Assembly (NCBI RefSeq): GCF_000272045.2
Contig: NZ_AJYZ02000019.1
Span: forward strand, 1,810,704 to 1,874,703
Reading direction: 5' to 3'
Source: Vibrio crassostreae 9ZC13
GTDB taxonomy: Bacteria; Pseudomonadota; Gammaproteobacteria; Enterobacterales; Vibrionaceae
Length of the DNA stretch: 64,000 nucleotides
A program made the position numbers and the translations under genes. The notes below the pieces were generated by a model that saw only the letters and a list, made by a program, of their open reading frames with translations, did not search any database and was not told where the DNA came from. Of this stretch, positions 1 to 9,057 are shown in pieces (the first letter of the stretch is position 1; every line of letters starts with the position of its first letter).

Positions 1-1
1 A

Positions 2-595
2 GAAGATGCAGCTGAACTGAGGCTTCTTCAACCCCATGTCGTTCGATTGGAAACTCGAACAGCAGGTATTGAAGGTACCGGTGCAATTACACAACGAGAT
101 CTCGTTATTAACTCACTTCGTATGAGGCCGGACCGAATAATCATGGGTGAGTGTCGTGGTGGAGAAGCATTTGAAATGCTTCAAGCTATGAATACCGGCC
201 ACGATGGTTCCATGTCTACTTTACACGCGAATACACCTAGAGACGCGATTGCTCGAGTAGAGGCTATGATCATGATGGCTACAAGTAGCCTTCCATTGGA
301 AGCAATACGCAGAACTATTGTAAGCGCAGTCGATCTTGTCATACAGATTAGCCGCCTCCACGACGGTAGCCGGAAAGTGATGAGCATTACGGAAGTGGTT
401 GGTATTGAAGGTTCGAATGTAGTGCTAGAGGAAATATTTAAATTTCAGCCGATGATTCAAAGTGAATCAGGCAAGGTCTCTGGTCGGTATGTTACCGCCG
501 GTATGATGCAACGTTCCGTTCTGGTCGAGAAGGCAAAATTTTTTGGTTTAGAAGAGCAGCTTAATAGTGCATTTAGGGTTGGAGAGCCAGCGTGA
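2..595 (+). CDS. tadA: TadA/CpaF secretion ATPase, C-terminal part (gene cut by left window edge)
   Basis: C-terminal 197 residues of the hexameric ATPase that powers assembly of Flp-type tight-adherence pili at the inner membrane. The reading frame is open to the left edge and its first visible codons already match the family ([17 protein letters not shown]), so the TTG at 47 is not the start. Visible motifs are the Walker B-region segment [21 protein letters not shown] and the histidine-box segment [11 protein letters not shown]; the Walker A loop lies outside the window. The stop overlaps the GTG of tadB by 4 bases, so translation is probably coupled. Family assignment is certain; the full length cannot be judged. 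Confidence 0.95.
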   Translation, partial: EDAAELRLLQPHVVRLETRTAGIEGTGAITQRDLVINSLRMRPDRIIMGECRGGEAFEMLQAMNTGHDGSMSTLHANTPRDAIARVEAMIMMATSSLPLEAIRRTIVSAVDLVIQISRLHDGSRKVMSITEVVGIEGSNVVLEEIFKFQPMIQSESGKVSGRYVTAGMMQRSVLVEKAKFFGLEEQLNSAFRVGEPA

Positions 596-1518
596 TTTAT
601 TGGTTAGCTTTGATATTTGGCGGAGCTGTAATGCTTATAGCGTTTTGGCCATCCACAAAAAAAGAACGTCACCAGTATTTAATGGAAGCTAATAAAACGC
701 TCTATATAGAATCTATTGACGAATCTCAGCAAGCTGTAAATTTGAATGCTCTATCAAGTCAAACTTTGGTTCAAAAATGCAAAAGTAAGTTTGATAATGT
801 AGTTCGTCAGCTTGGTCAATACGCCATGATAAAACTATTAGGGTACTTAGGTTTTCTTATTGTTTTTAGCAGTGTACTTAATCAGAAAATGATTAAAGTG
901 GATGGTCAAATAGTAACACTTTCATTGGTTATTATTGGTCTATTCATAGGTTATCAATGGTTGCAGAATCGCGAACAAAGACGTTTTGAAGAAGCATTCC
1001 CCGATGCTTTGAGTATGCTGGCAAGTGCAGTAAGCTCCGGAGAGAGTATTACTCATGCGATTATTTACGTAGGTAAAACCCTAGAAGGTGAAGTGGGGAA
1101 AGAATTTAAGAAAATGGGGGAGCGCTTACAGGTAGGAGAATCGGTAGACTCTGTATTTAGAAAGTCGATTCAACGCTTCCCTTATCCTGCTTTTTACTTT
1201 TTTGTTATTACTCTTAGAGCAAATATGCAGAGGGGTGGACAGTTAAAACAAGTTATTAATAGGTTGAATCGCTTAATGTTTGATTCTAGATCTATTGAAA
1301 AGAAAAAGATGGCGATGACTTCAGAAGCTCGAATGTCTGCGAAAATTGTTTCGGCTATACCTATAGGCTTTATGTTTTTCATGCAATTTATCAGCCCGCA
1401 AAATTTTGACTTTGTAATGAATGACCCTGCGGGCAAGCCGATTCTTTATTATGTTCTGGCTAGTGAGTTTATTGGTTTGCTCATTGTTTGGTCCCTAATG
1501 AAAAGTGTAGAAAAGTAA
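592..1518 (+). CDS. tadB: TadB inner-membrane platform protein
   Basis: A 308-residue integral membrane protein of the GspF/T2SSF family that, with TadC, forms the inner-membrane platform of the Tad pilus machine. It has an N-terminal hydrophobic helix (residues 1-20), two helices near 83-125, a cytoplasmic T2SSF domain in which [17 protein letters not shown] is the characteristic segment, and two C-terminal helices near 255-305. GTG is used as start, overlapping the tadA stop. The stop overlaps tadC by one base in a TAATG junction. The length is normal for TadB. Confidence 0.93.
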   Translation: MIYWLALIFGGAVMLIAFWPSTKKERHQYLMEANKTLYIESIDESQQAVNLNALSSQTLVQKCKSKFDNVVRQLGQYAMIKLLGYLGFLIVFSSVLNQKMIKVDGQIVTLSLVIIGLFIGYQWLQNREQRRFEEAFPDALSMLASAVSSGESITHAIIYVGKTLEGEVGKEFKKMGERLQVGESVDSVFRKSIQRFPYPAFYFFVITLRANMQRGGQLKQVINRLNRLMFDSRSIEKKKMAMTSEARMSAKIVSAIPIGFMFFMQFISPQNFDFVMNDPAGKPILYYVLASEFIGLLIVWSLMKSVEK

Positions 1519-2405
1519 TGCAAACGCAAACGTTAATTTTTGTCTTTCTTGTTCTGCTATTCGCGTGTTTATCCTATCTATTTTTTAAGGTATACACCGA
1601 GATAGGTCGGCGAAGAATGCTTAATAAATTTTCACTTTTCGATGAACCTAAAGCCGAGGTGAGGAAAGGAGAAGGTTTAGATAATCTGTTTGATAACCTG
1701 TCATCGACTTTAACATCGTCAAAAGATGATATTGATAAAAAGTTAGATGACGCGGGGATTTATAATTCTAATATCTCGCAGTATTACATGCTAACCAAGT
1801 ATGTTGTGGCCTTTTTAGGATGCGTTATTATTTACATATTGCTATCTAGGTTTGAATTTATACTTAACCAAATTATTGCAATGCTGGCCATTTGGTTTGT
1901 TTTGTGTGTCATTGCACCTGACAGTTACTTAGCGGTAAGGCAAAAAGCATTAAGACGAAAAATATCGAATCAATTACCATATCTTCTGGATATGATGGCT
2001 ATTTGTATCCAAACAGGAATGACTTTGGAGTCAGCTATGAGTTATTTGTCGCATGAGATGGAAGGGTTTGACAAGGATTTATCCTATCAACTAAATAAAA
2101 TCAATGAACGTACTAAAATAGTAACTTTGGATATAGCGCTAGATGAGTTTTATAATCGGATACCCACTCCTGAGGTAAGAAGCTTTATTATGACTCTAAA
2201 ACAAAGCCTAAAGTATGGGTCTTCAATCTTTGATGTGCTTACGACTCTCGCTTCAGATATAAGAGAAGTTAACATGTTAGGAGTCGAAGAGAAAATCGGT
2301 AAACTAGCAGCAAAAATGTCTATTCCACTAATCCTATTTATTATGATGCCGATCGTTATTCTGATTACGGCTCCGGGGATAATGAGAGTTATGGCCAATG
2401 TATAA
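1518..2405 (+). CDS. tadC: TadC inner-membrane platform protein
   Basis: A 295-residue membrane protein of the T2SSF family, partner of TadB in the Tad pilus platform. The ATG at 1518 is preferred to upstream in-frame codons because it lies in a TAATG overlap with the tadB stop. Helices lie near residues 5-25, 90-110, 115-135 and 265-290. The segment LPYLLDMMAICIQTGMTLESAM is the family hallmark, as is the late stretch EEKIGKLAAKMSIPLILF followed by a hydrophobic tail. The stop overlaps tadD by 8 bases. Confidence 0.93.
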   Translation: MQTQTLIFVFLVLLFACLSYLFFKVYTEIGRRRMLNKFSLFDEPKAEVRKGEGLDNLFDNLSSTLTSSKDDIDKKLDDAGIYNSNISQYYMLTKYVVAFLGCVIIYILLSRFEFILNQIIAMLAIWFVLCVIAPDSYLAVRQKALRRKISNQLPYLLDMMAICIQTGMTLESAMSYLSHEMEGFDKDLSYQLNKINERTKIVTLDIALDEFYNRIPTPEVRSFIMTLKQSLKYGSSIFDVLTTLASDIREVNMLGVEEKIGKLAAKMSIPLILFIMMPIVILITAPGIMRVMANV

Positions 2406-3126
2406 AATAGTAATAGTGATAATTTTATCTTATTTTGTTTTTGGGTGTGCTAACAGTAGTTTGGATAGTAAATTGTCCGAATCCAAAGAATCAATATTAA
2501 TCGAAACGAATAACTATCCCAAATTAATAGCTTATTATAAAGGTCAATTGAAAATTAAAGAAAGTGATTCAACTAGGATAAAGCTAGCAGAAGCATACGC
2601 GAATAATGGTGATTATGAATCTAGCTTATTTGTGATAACTCGTGTCAGAGAAAAAGAGTCGAATGTAAAAGCAATCGTTGTTGAGTGCAACGCATTGTTT
2701 GAGATCGGTAATATTAGAAAGGCTGAATTGTGCCTTCTGAGGGCAAATGAATTAGATAAAAACAACCCTGAAATTGAGAATCAATTAGGCATAACCTATG
2801 CGTATTTAGGTTATATAAAAAAGTCGAAGTACTATTTTGAACGATCTAGAGAGCACTTTGTTGATGATGTGAAAATCAAGAATAACTTAGCGATGGTTTC
2901 TATGCTTGAGGGGGATTTTGAACATGCAGCTTCTCTGCTTCTGCCTATCTATATTAAAGGGGCAAGTAATGAGAAAATCGAGACTAATCTTGTCTTCTCT
3001 TTAGTGAAAATTAATCAAATAGATTCAGCGAAAAAAATCCTAGCTAGTCGTTATTCAGAAAAAGAGTCATTTCAGATCATAAATGATATCAAAAGTAGCC
3101 AGTCTGTAAACTCGCCCATAATATAG
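2398..3126 (+). CDS. tadD: TadD-like TPR lipoprotein
   Basis: A 242-residue predicted lipoprotein in the tadD position. TadD proteins are outer-membrane pilotins needed for secretin assembly in Tad systems. An N-terminal hydrophobic stretch ends in VFGC with Cys17 as the lipidation site and Ala at +2, which fits outer-membrane sorting; the residue at -2 (Phe) is atypical for a lipobox. Helical TPR-like repeats follow from about residue 55 to 215. The gene is strikingly AT-rich. It overlaps the end of tadC, which supports the start. Confidence 0.85.
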   Translation: MYKIVIVIILSYFVFGCANSSLDSKLSESKESILIETNNYPKLIAYYKGQLKIKESDSTRIKLAEAYANNGDYESSLFVITRVREKESNVKAIVVECNALFEIGNIRKAELCLLRANELDKNNPEIENQLGITYAYLGYIKKSKYYFERSREHFVDDVKIKNNLAMVSMLEGDFEHAASLLLPIYIKGASNEKIETNLVFSLVKINQIDSAKKILASRYSEKESFQIINDIKSSQSVNSPII

Positions 3127-3134
3127 GTGGTTTT

Positions 3135-3674
3135 ATGCGAAAAACGAACAATAGAAAAAAGCACTTGGGCATTGCATCTATCGAGTTTGCTTTGTCATTT
3201 ATGGCGTTTTGGTTGATGTGTATTACTTGGGCTGAGATGGGCTACATGTCTTATGTGTCCTCGGTAAGTGACTATGCAATCTCCGAGTCAGTAAGAGATG
3301 CAAAAGTTGTTATTCAAGATTCTAGCACTAGAGGTGAATCAGGCTCTACTACTGATTTTATGCAGTCATTTAAAAATTCGATTCAAGCACAGGGATCTCT
3401 TTGGGGAGAGATGATTGACCCTAATAAATTCAGGCTTTCTATTCAATATTTGGATGATATTCAGGCTTTGTCATCATATAAAGGAGAGTGTGAAATTGAA
3501 GATGACAGTTTATACGAGTTGGAATGTGGGGAGCCTGTGAATAGTGTCATGGCTGTATATCGAATTGATTATGACTTTAAACCTATGTTGTCTTTTTTAA
3601 TTGATACGGAGACCTTATTCTCACGTGAAGTTATCGTGATTCAGGAGTACGAGCGTGATCAATTTAAGATATAG
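3135..3674 (+). CDS. tadE: TadE-family pseudopilin
   Basis: A 179-residue minor pseudopilin of the Tad apparatus. A short basic leader ends in a glycine, followed by IASIEFALSF: glutamate at +5 after the glycine is the mark of a prepilin processed by the TadV peptidase. The hydrophobic helix is residues 15-40 and the rest is a periplasmic domain with two cysteines near 117-131 that could pair. A good ribosome binding site (AGGTGG) lies 5 bases before the ATG. The tad order identifies it; it is followed by TadF. Confidence 0.85.
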   Translation: MRKTNNRKKHLGIASIEFALSFMAFWLMCITWAEMGYMSYVSSVSDYAISESVRDAKVVIQDSSTRGESGSTTDFMQSFKNSIQAQGSLWGEMIDPNKFRLSIQYLDDIQALSSYKGECEIEDDSLYELECGEPVNSVMAVYRIDYDFKPMLSFLIDTETLFSREVIVIQEYERDQFKI

Positions 3675-4194
3675 ACAGGCAGGAACGTTCTCTGTTGAAT
3701 TTGCATTACTAGGTGTTGTTTTTGCAACACTCTTAATATTGACGGGGGACGTCATTATAAAGCTATCAATACAAGGGAAGTTAGACCGTTTGTCTTATTC
3801 TCTTGTGAATGTGCTAAAAGAAAGAACTCAATTGTATGGTAAGAATGATAACACTTTAACAACGGATGATGCCAAAGCACTATATAAGGTAGCGAGAAAC
3901 TCTTTGGAACGTACTACCGGAAATTACAACCAAGCTAATTTGTCAGGTACATTCGAAATGCTAAGTTTTGACTTAAATGGCAACTCAAATACTACGACGG
4001 TCAAGCGCGGTGGAGGCTGTACCTTGACAGAAACCATTCAGGGTCTTCAAGCACTATCTATGATGACGTCATGGGGAAGAAGAGCCACGTTGTATCGAGT
4101 AACTCTTTGTTATGAGACAGATAATTGGGCTGGTGAGCTATTCGAGACCGACTTCACAACAGTTCAATCTTCTTCTGTCATGATGGGTAGGTAG
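3655..4194 (+). CDS. tadF: TadF-family pseudopilin
   Basis: A 179-residue Tad pseudopilin. The leader ends in AG, followed by TFSVEFALLG, again with glutamate at +5 after the glycine, and a hydrophobic helix to about residue 32. The start is a GTG at 3655 that overlaps the end of tadE by 20 bases. The periplasmic part contains the segment RLSYSLVNVLKERTQLY and two cysteines (near 121 and 152). TadF proteins are needed for Flp pilus maturation; the exact role is not settled in the literature. Confidence 0.82.
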   Translation: MINLRYRQAGTFSVEFALLGVVFATLLILTGDVIIKLSIQGKLDRLSYSLVNVLKERTQLYGKNDNTLTTDDAKALYKVARNSLERTTGNYNQANLSGTFEMLSFDLNGNSNTTTVKRGGGCTLTETIQGLQALSMMTSWGRRATLYRVTLCYETDNWAGELFETDFTTVQSSSVMMGR

Positions 4195-4195
4195 T

Positions 4196-5440
4196 ATGCG
4201 TCAGTCGTTAAACAAACAGAAAGGACATGCTGCGATACTATTTGCTTTACTCATCCCCGGCTTTTACGGTTTGTTTGCATTAGGAATCGATGGTGCCAGA
4301 GCTATACAAAATCGTGCTCGTCTGGGAGATGCTGCTGAAGTAGCTGCACTCGCACTTTCTGCGCAAAATAGCACAAGTTCACAGCATAATACTGCACTAG
4401 CTCGTTTATATGTAGATGCCTATATACGAGATAAAGAAACAAATGTGCCTATGAATATCGTTAGGACGGAGTGTCAGTTGACGGATCAAACTCAATGCGA
4501 AGGCGGTGCGAGGTATAGTCAGTATGATATTTCTATAACTACCACGCATGAATCTTGGTTTCCCGGTAACGATAATTTTGTCGGCTTAGATGAAAAGTAT
4601 TCTGTAAGTCATGCTGGTACAGCGAGAAAATATCAAGGTGACTCCATTGATATTGCATTCGTGACAGATTTTTCGGGTTCAATGGATTATTGGTGGGGTA
4701 CAAAGAGAAAATATCAAGAGGTACAAGATATTATTTCGAACGTGCTCGTTGAGTTGGATAAATTTAACCAAGAAAGCGCCTCACCCGATGAGCTTAATAA
4801 GGTTGCCTTAGTTCCTTTTGCCGCATATTCGGTCGATGGGGTTGGTCGTCGGTGTAATGGTAGTAGGAGTAAAAGAAAAATATATTATTCAAACCAAATC
4901 GTGTTCGGGTGGAGCGATAAACAGAGTGCGAAAAATACAGTTGAAGATTTATGGCAAGTAAAAGAATCCGATGAGCGTTGTGATTATGTTGCTAATTATG
5001 ATTATTATACCACCCCACTGACGTCTGATTTAGACAGTATTGACGATGATATTAAAAGTTTTTCACCTGATGGAGGTACAGCTTCTTATCAAGGTATTAT
5101 GCGAGCAGCGCAAATCTTAAAAGCGACAAATAAACCAAACCCACGGCGGTTGATCGTTATACTTTCTGATGGAGACGACAGTGATTCGGATATGGCTAGC
5201 GCTTTGGTGGAGGAAGGGATGTGTACTGAAATTATCGACGGGCTGAGCTCTGATAGAACTGTTTCTGGGCGGCCAGTGACGGCACAGCTCGCTTTAATTG
5301 GCTTCACTTATGATGTTAATGACAATAGAGCTTTAGCTGACTGTGTTGGTGAAAGTAATGTTTACGATGCCTCCAACCCAGAAGAACTGTTGGAAATTAT
5401 TCTAAACCTAATTTCAGAAGAAATTGGACATATTAAGTAG
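4196..5440 (+). CDS. tadG: TadG-like pilus-assembly protein with von Willebrand A domain
   Basis: A 414-residue protein with an N-terminal TadG segment (AILFALLIPGFYGL) forming one membrane helix near residues 12-35, then an RARLGDAAEVAALAL motif typical of TadE/TadG proteins. A von Willebrand A domain begins near residue 150; its metal-ion adhesion site is visible as D158-F-S160-G-S162, with a TAS motif near 293 and an ILSDGDD strand near 324. Unlike TadE and TadF it lacks the glutamate at +5. It starts one base after the tadF stop. TadG proteins are thought to anchor or adhere at the envelope. Confidence 0.88.
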   Translation: MRQSLNKQKGHAAILFALLIPGFYGLFALGIDGARAIQNRARLGDAAEVAALALSAQNSTSSQHNTALARLYVDAYIRDKETNVPMNIVRTECQLTDQTQCEGGARYSQYDISITTTHESWFPGNDNFVGLDEKYSVSHAGTARKYQGDSIDIAFVTDFSGSMDYWWGTKRKYQEVQDIISNVLVELDKFNQESASPDELNKVALVPFAAYSVDGVGRRCNGSRSKRKIYYSNQIVFGWSDKQSAKNTVEDLWQVKESDERCDYVANYDYYTTPLTSDLDSIDDDIKSFSPDGGTASYQGIMRAAQILKATNKPNPRRLIVILSDGDDSDSDMASALVEEGMCTEIIDGLSSDRTVSGRPVTAQLALIGFTYDVNDNRALADCVGESNVYDASNPEELLEIILNLISEEIGHIK

Positions 5441-5451
5441 TAGGAAAGTTC

Positions 5452-6084
5452 ATGAATCCACTAAAGTATTTATTTATCGCTCTTTTCTTCTTCGTGTATA
5501 GCGCGGGGAGTATAGCCAAAGAGAAAGAAGTCATGTTTAACGAGTATTGTGCAAAAGAAGGGATGGACATTGAGCGCTCTGTTAGAGTGGGAGAACCTAT
5601 CTCTATTATCCCAAATGCTGGACCTTTCAGCATGCTTGAAACGACGAGTAAACACGAACTTAATAAAGATTTGCGTCAGTTTTTGATTGGTGAGGTCGGC
5701 GTCAGCGAAGGTTGTAGCGAGTTTCTAATCCTTAACGGTCAGTTAGAAAATGGAAGGCAAGACGATCCTTTGGCAAAAGTTTACTTTTCTTTCGACCGGT
5801 CTCAGTTAACAGACTCTTCTCTCTATATTCTGGATAAAATTGTAAAGTTAGCATCGTTGTCTAGTAGTAAGTTTTTGCTCGAAGGTCATACTGACAGCGT
5901 AGGAAGTTCTGATTACAATCTAGCACTTGGAGAACAGCGTGCGAATTCAGTAGCGTTTTATCTTCAATCAAAAGGGGTTGAAGGAATTAGCATTTTATCG
6001 AGTGGCGAATTGGCACCTGTAGACACTAACTCCACAAGTCAGGGAAGAGCGAATAACCGACGTGTCGATGTGATGGTAAATTAG
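5452..6084 (+). CDS. OmpA-family protein closing the tad operon
   Basis: A 210-residue exported protein with an N-terminal signal sequence (residues 1-22, cleavage probably after SIA) and a C-terminal OmpA/MotB peptidoglycan-binding domain from about residue 100. Visible hallmarks are YFSFDRSQL, LLEGHTDSVGSSDYNLALGEQRA and the terminal GRANNRRVDV with the ligand-binding Asp and Arg. The ribosome binding site AGGAAAG lies 5 bases before the ATG, 11 bases after the tadG stop, so it is the last gene of the operon. It probably ties the pilus machine to the cell wall. An intrinsic terminator follows at once. Confidence 0.88.
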   Translation: MNPLKYLFIALFFFVYSAGSIAKEKEVMFNEYCAKEGMDIERSVRVGEPISIIPNAGPFSMLETTSKHELNKDLRQFLIGEVGVSEGCSEFLILNGQLENGRQDDPLAKVYFSFDRSQLTDSSLYILDKIVKLASLSSSKFLLEGHTDSVGSSDYNLALGEQRANSVAFYLQSKGVEGISILSSGELAPVDTNSTSQGRANNRRVDVMVN

Positions 6085-6096
6085 ATTCAACAAAAT

Positions 6097-6128
6097 AAAG
6101 GATACAATTATCGATTGTATCCTTTTTT
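6097..6128 (+). terminator. Intrinsic terminator after the tad operon
   Basis: A 12-bp perfect stem (AAAGGATACAAT / ATTGTATCCTTT) with a 5-base loop runs into six Ts. It sits between the convergent tad operon and ynjF and can serve both strands. Confidence 0.85.
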
Positions 6129-6134
6129 GGTGTC

Positions 6135-6746
6135 CTAATTTATTTTGAGAGTCTGGAACCCAAAATAAATACGCATGAACGTGGTTAGCCAACAAGCTGC
6201 ACCAAAGGTGTAAGCGATAACCGCAAAGTGTTGAGGCCAAATACAAAACGCGATGAAACAAGCGATGGTTTCAGTGCCTTCGGTTAGCCCTGACATGTAG
6301 TACAGAGACTTATGCTTATAGACTGGGTTTTCAATGCCTCGCTTGCCTGCCATAACCGCAAACGCTAAAAAGCTGCTGCCTGTGCCGATAAAAGAGAAGA
6401 TCAAAAATGCACCGGCAATGGCGTTGTGTTCTGGGTTGGCAATGACAAATCCAAAAGGGATCAGCGAGTAGAATAGGAAATCTAGGCTGATATCGAGGAA
6501 ACCGCCCGCATCACTAATGCCTTGGATTCGAGCCAAGGCTCCATCAAGCCCATCACATACTCTATTAAACACAATGAAGCCTAACGCCCACTCATATTGT
6601 TGAAATGCCAACGCTGGAAACGCTAAACACCCAATCAGAAATCCGAATAACGTGGTTTGATTGGCCGTGATACCCAATTGGTTTAGTAACTTAGCAGACT
6701 GATTTAATGGCCACTTAATGACCTTAATGGAGTACTTATCCAGCAT
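6135..6746 (-). CDS. ynjF: YnjF-like CDP-alcohol phosphatidyltransferase
   Basis: A 203-residue inner-membrane enzyme of the CDP-alcohol phosphatidyltransferase family, which transfers a phosphatidyl group from a CDP-linked lipid to an alcohol. The signature is visible as CDGLDGALAR followed by GGFLDISLD, giving the metal-binding aspartates. About six hydrophobic helices are present. The ATG at 6746 (MLDKYSIKV) is chosen over an upstream codon at 6794 because GGAG precedes it and Escherichia coli YnjF begins with MLD. It overlaps ynjD by 11 bases, so lipid enzyme and ABC importer are made together, as in E. coli ynjBCDEF. The substrate alcohol is unknown. Confidence 0.88.
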   Translation of the reverse strand: MLDKYSIKVIKWPLNQSAKLLNQLGITANQTTLFGFLIGCLAFPALAFQQYEWALGFIVFNRVCDGLDGALARIQGISDAGGFLDISLDFLFYSLIPFGFVIANPEHNAIAGAFLIFSFIGTGSSFLAFAVMAGKRGIENPVYKHKSLYYMSGLTEGTETIACFIAFCIWPQHFAVIAYTFGAACWLTTFMRIYFGFQTLKIN

Positions 6747-7386
6747 GGTTACTTCTCCATGGCCAAGACAGTACTTCTGCCCCTTGAGGTACATCGGCTT
6801 CGTCGTGCGTGACCATTAATGTAGGGATATTCGCTTTGGTCAGCTGTTCGAAGACCCAATCGCGAAATTGTGCTCTGAGCTCTTGGTCTAACTTACTGAA
6901 CGGTTCGTCAAGCAGGGCGAGTTTAGGCTTGGCTAACAACATACGAGTCAAGCTTATTCTTGCGCGTTGACCGCCGGATATTTGATCCGGGAAAGATTCA
7001 GCTAAGTGAGTTAGCTCTATGTCTTTTAGTGCAGCCATTGCTTGTTTTTGGCGAGCGGAACCTTTAACAGAGTTCGGTAACGAAAAGGCCAAGTTTTCCC
7101 ATACTTTGAGGTGCGGAAACAACAAGTCATCTTGAAACAAAATACCGACTTCACGCTGATGTGATGGAAGCTCGTCGAGCTGAATATTGTTCAACACAAC
7201 GGTGCCAGAGTACGAAAACTCTTCACTTAAGTGACCAGCAATCGCATCCAGTAAGGTCGACTTTCCGCAGCCACTCGGCCCCATCAAAGCCAGTATTTGG
7301 CCAGATTCTAATGTGACGTTTAGCGCTGAGAACAGCGAATCTCCATCGGTTTTACGGATGGCGAGGTCGTTGAGGTACAGACTCAT
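6736..7386 (-). CDS. ynjD: ABC transporter ATPase YnjD
   Basis: A 216-residue ATP-binding subunit of an importer. Walker A is GPSGCGKST near residue 36, the signature is SGGQRARISL near 137, Walker B is LALLDEP, and the switch histidine is in VTHDEADV. There is no C-terminal regulatory extension, as in ThiQ and YnjD. It lies between the fused permease ynjC (35-base overlap) and ynjF (11-base overlap). With YnjB and YnjC it forms a complete importer whose substrate has not been established; similarity to thiamine/spermidine-type systems is only general. Confidence 0.9.
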   Translation of the reverse strand: MSLYLNDLAIRKTDGDSLFSALNVTLESGQILALMGPSGCGKSTLLDAIAGHLSEEFSYSGTVVLNNIQLDELPSHQREVGILFQDDLLFPHLKVWENLAFSLPNSVKGSARQKQAMAALKDIELTHLAESFPDQISGGQRARISLTRMLLAKPKLALLDEPFSKLDQELRAQFRDWVFEQLTKANIPTLMVTHDEADVPQGAEVLSWPWRSNHAG

Positions 7387-9052
7387 TACTTAGGAAACCT
7401 TTAAAAGTAAGACGGCGATATCTCAGTTGAAGTCGGCTGACTAATATCGCTAAAGAGAAAAAGAACAGAGGCAATAGGGCCTGCCAAATGGCATAGATTG
7501 CTGTCACCCTGCGGTCGAAACCACTGGTAAGTGCAACGGCTTCTGTGGTGATCGTGCTAATACGGCCCGCGCCGAGCATTAATGTTGGAAGGTATTGGGC
7601 CAAACTCACGCTGATCCCGACCGCCCAAGCAAAGGCAATCGCAGGAAGCAAGATTGGTAGTTTGATCGAATACCAACTCTGAAATGGCGATTTACCTAGG
7701 CTCAGCGAGGCTTTAATCAACCCATCATTGAAGCTTTTCCACGGGCCATCCAAAGACAGGTACACAAACGGGAAAGCAAAGAAAACATGCGCCCAAATCA
7801 CCCAGAACTCATAGGCACTACTGCCGATGTAGAGGGTCGTGACTTGCATACCAAACAACACTGAAAGCTGTGGTATTAGCATTGGAATAGCGATAATGAA
7901 GCCCGGAACTTGCCACTTGTATTTGATTCTGTATTCGTGAGCAACCAGCGCAAGCAACAAAGCGATTGAAGCAGCAATCAGACCAATCCATAAGCTTTGA
8001 CCAACGGTGCTCATGATGCCTTCCCACTCGAACTCCCAGAAGCGCGTGCTGTAGCGGCTCGGCAGTAAATCAGGGAAGCGCCAACGCTGAGCAACGCTCC
8101 AAATTACCATTAAAGGAATGATCAGCAGTGAAAGGCTAGCAAGGACAGTGAATACCGTTTTCCCCGGAAGGTTTGCCCCTGTTCTTCCGGAATACTGCCA
8201 AGTTCGAAAGTACTTAAGAACCGCCCATTCAACTAAACGCGCCAAGGCGATGATCAACGAAGCTAAACCAAACAAAACGATGGCACCAGCAGCAGCTCGC
8301 GGAAGTAGGTTAAGATCCGGATCGTTGAACCATTGCCATACCAAAACGGCAAAGGTCGGCGGGTTGGTTGGGCCTATGATCAAAGCAATATCGACAACCG
8401 AGACACTGTAAGCGAGTACCGCCAGCATTGGGAAACGAAGCTTAGTAAACCATTGTGGGAAAATACATTTCCACCAGATCTGAGCGCGGCTGTAACCGAG
8501 CGATGCACTGACCTTGGTGATACGCTCTACATCAATTTGCTGAAGTATCGAAATGCTCATCAGCAATAAGAAGGGGATTTCTTTGAGTGCGAGCATAATA
8601 ATTAAGCCGAACGCGTATGGGTCTTTCACCAATAACGCCAATTCAGAGCTGGTAGCCGATTCGCCGAGCAAGTGATGTACCGCTCTTGCGCCAAGCCCCG
8701 TTGGACTAAACAGAAAAGCAAAGCCGATAGCGAAAGCTACATGTGGAATGGCAAGCATTGGCGATAGCGTAAACTCAATCTTTCTCCAAAACTTGTTTCC
8801 CCAAGAGGCTTGAAGAATAAAAAAGGTCAGGAAGCAGGCTATATAGCTGCTTGCAATTGCTGAACCTAGGCTTAAGCCAATAGAGTGCCAAGCCCCTTCC
8901 CATTGAAAGACTTGGCTAAAACCGTTGAGTGTCGGCTCCTCTAAACCAAGGGGCGGGATGAAACTCAGTGACGAAGCCACGACTCCCGCTACCCCAGGAA
9001 TGGTCGGGATAATGCATACAGCTATAACAACAAAATATAGAGCGCGTAGCAT
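7352..9052 (-). CDS. ynjC: ABC transporter permease YnjC, two fused membrane domains
   Basis: A 566-residue permease with two tandem BPD_transp_1 (MetI-type) units, about residues 50-280 and 345-545, so a single chain supplies both halves of the membrane channel, as in ThiP and E. coli YnjC. Each half has an EAA-type loop, seen as VSASLGYSRAQIWWKCIFP and KASLSLGKSPFQSWYSIKLP. About twelve hydrophobic helices are present. It starts 5 bases after the ynjB stop and overlaps ynjD by 35 bases, so the four ynj genes form one transcription unit. Confidence 0.9.
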   Translation of the reverse strand: MLRALYFVVIAVCIIPTIPGVAGVVASSLSFIPPLGLEEPTLNGFSQVFQWEGAWHSIGLSLGSAIASSYIACFLTFFILQASWGNKFWRKIEFTLSPMLAIPHVAFAIGFAFLFSPTGLGARAVHHLLGESATSSELALLVKDPYAFGLIIMLALKEIPFLLLMSISILQQIDVERITKVSASLGYSRAQIWWKCIFPQWFTKLRFPMLAVLAYSVSVVDIALIIGPTNPPTFAVLVWQWFNDPDLNLLPRAAAGAIVLFGLASLIIALARLVEWAVLKYFRTWQYSGRTGANLPGKTVFTVLASLSLLIIPLMVIWSVAQRWRFPDLLPSRYSTRFWEFEWEGIMSTVGQSLWIGLIAASIALLLALVAHEYRIKYKWQVPGFIIAIPMLIPQLSVLFGMQVTTLYIGSSAYEFWVIWAHVFFAFPFVYLSLDGPWKSFNDGLIKASLSLGKSPFQSWYSIKLPILLPAIAFAWAVGISVSLAQYLPTLMLGAGRISTITTEAVALTSGFDRRVTAIYAIWQALLPLFFFSLAILVSRLQLRYRRLTFKGFLSNESVPQRPRHP

Positions 9053-9057
9053 GAAGA

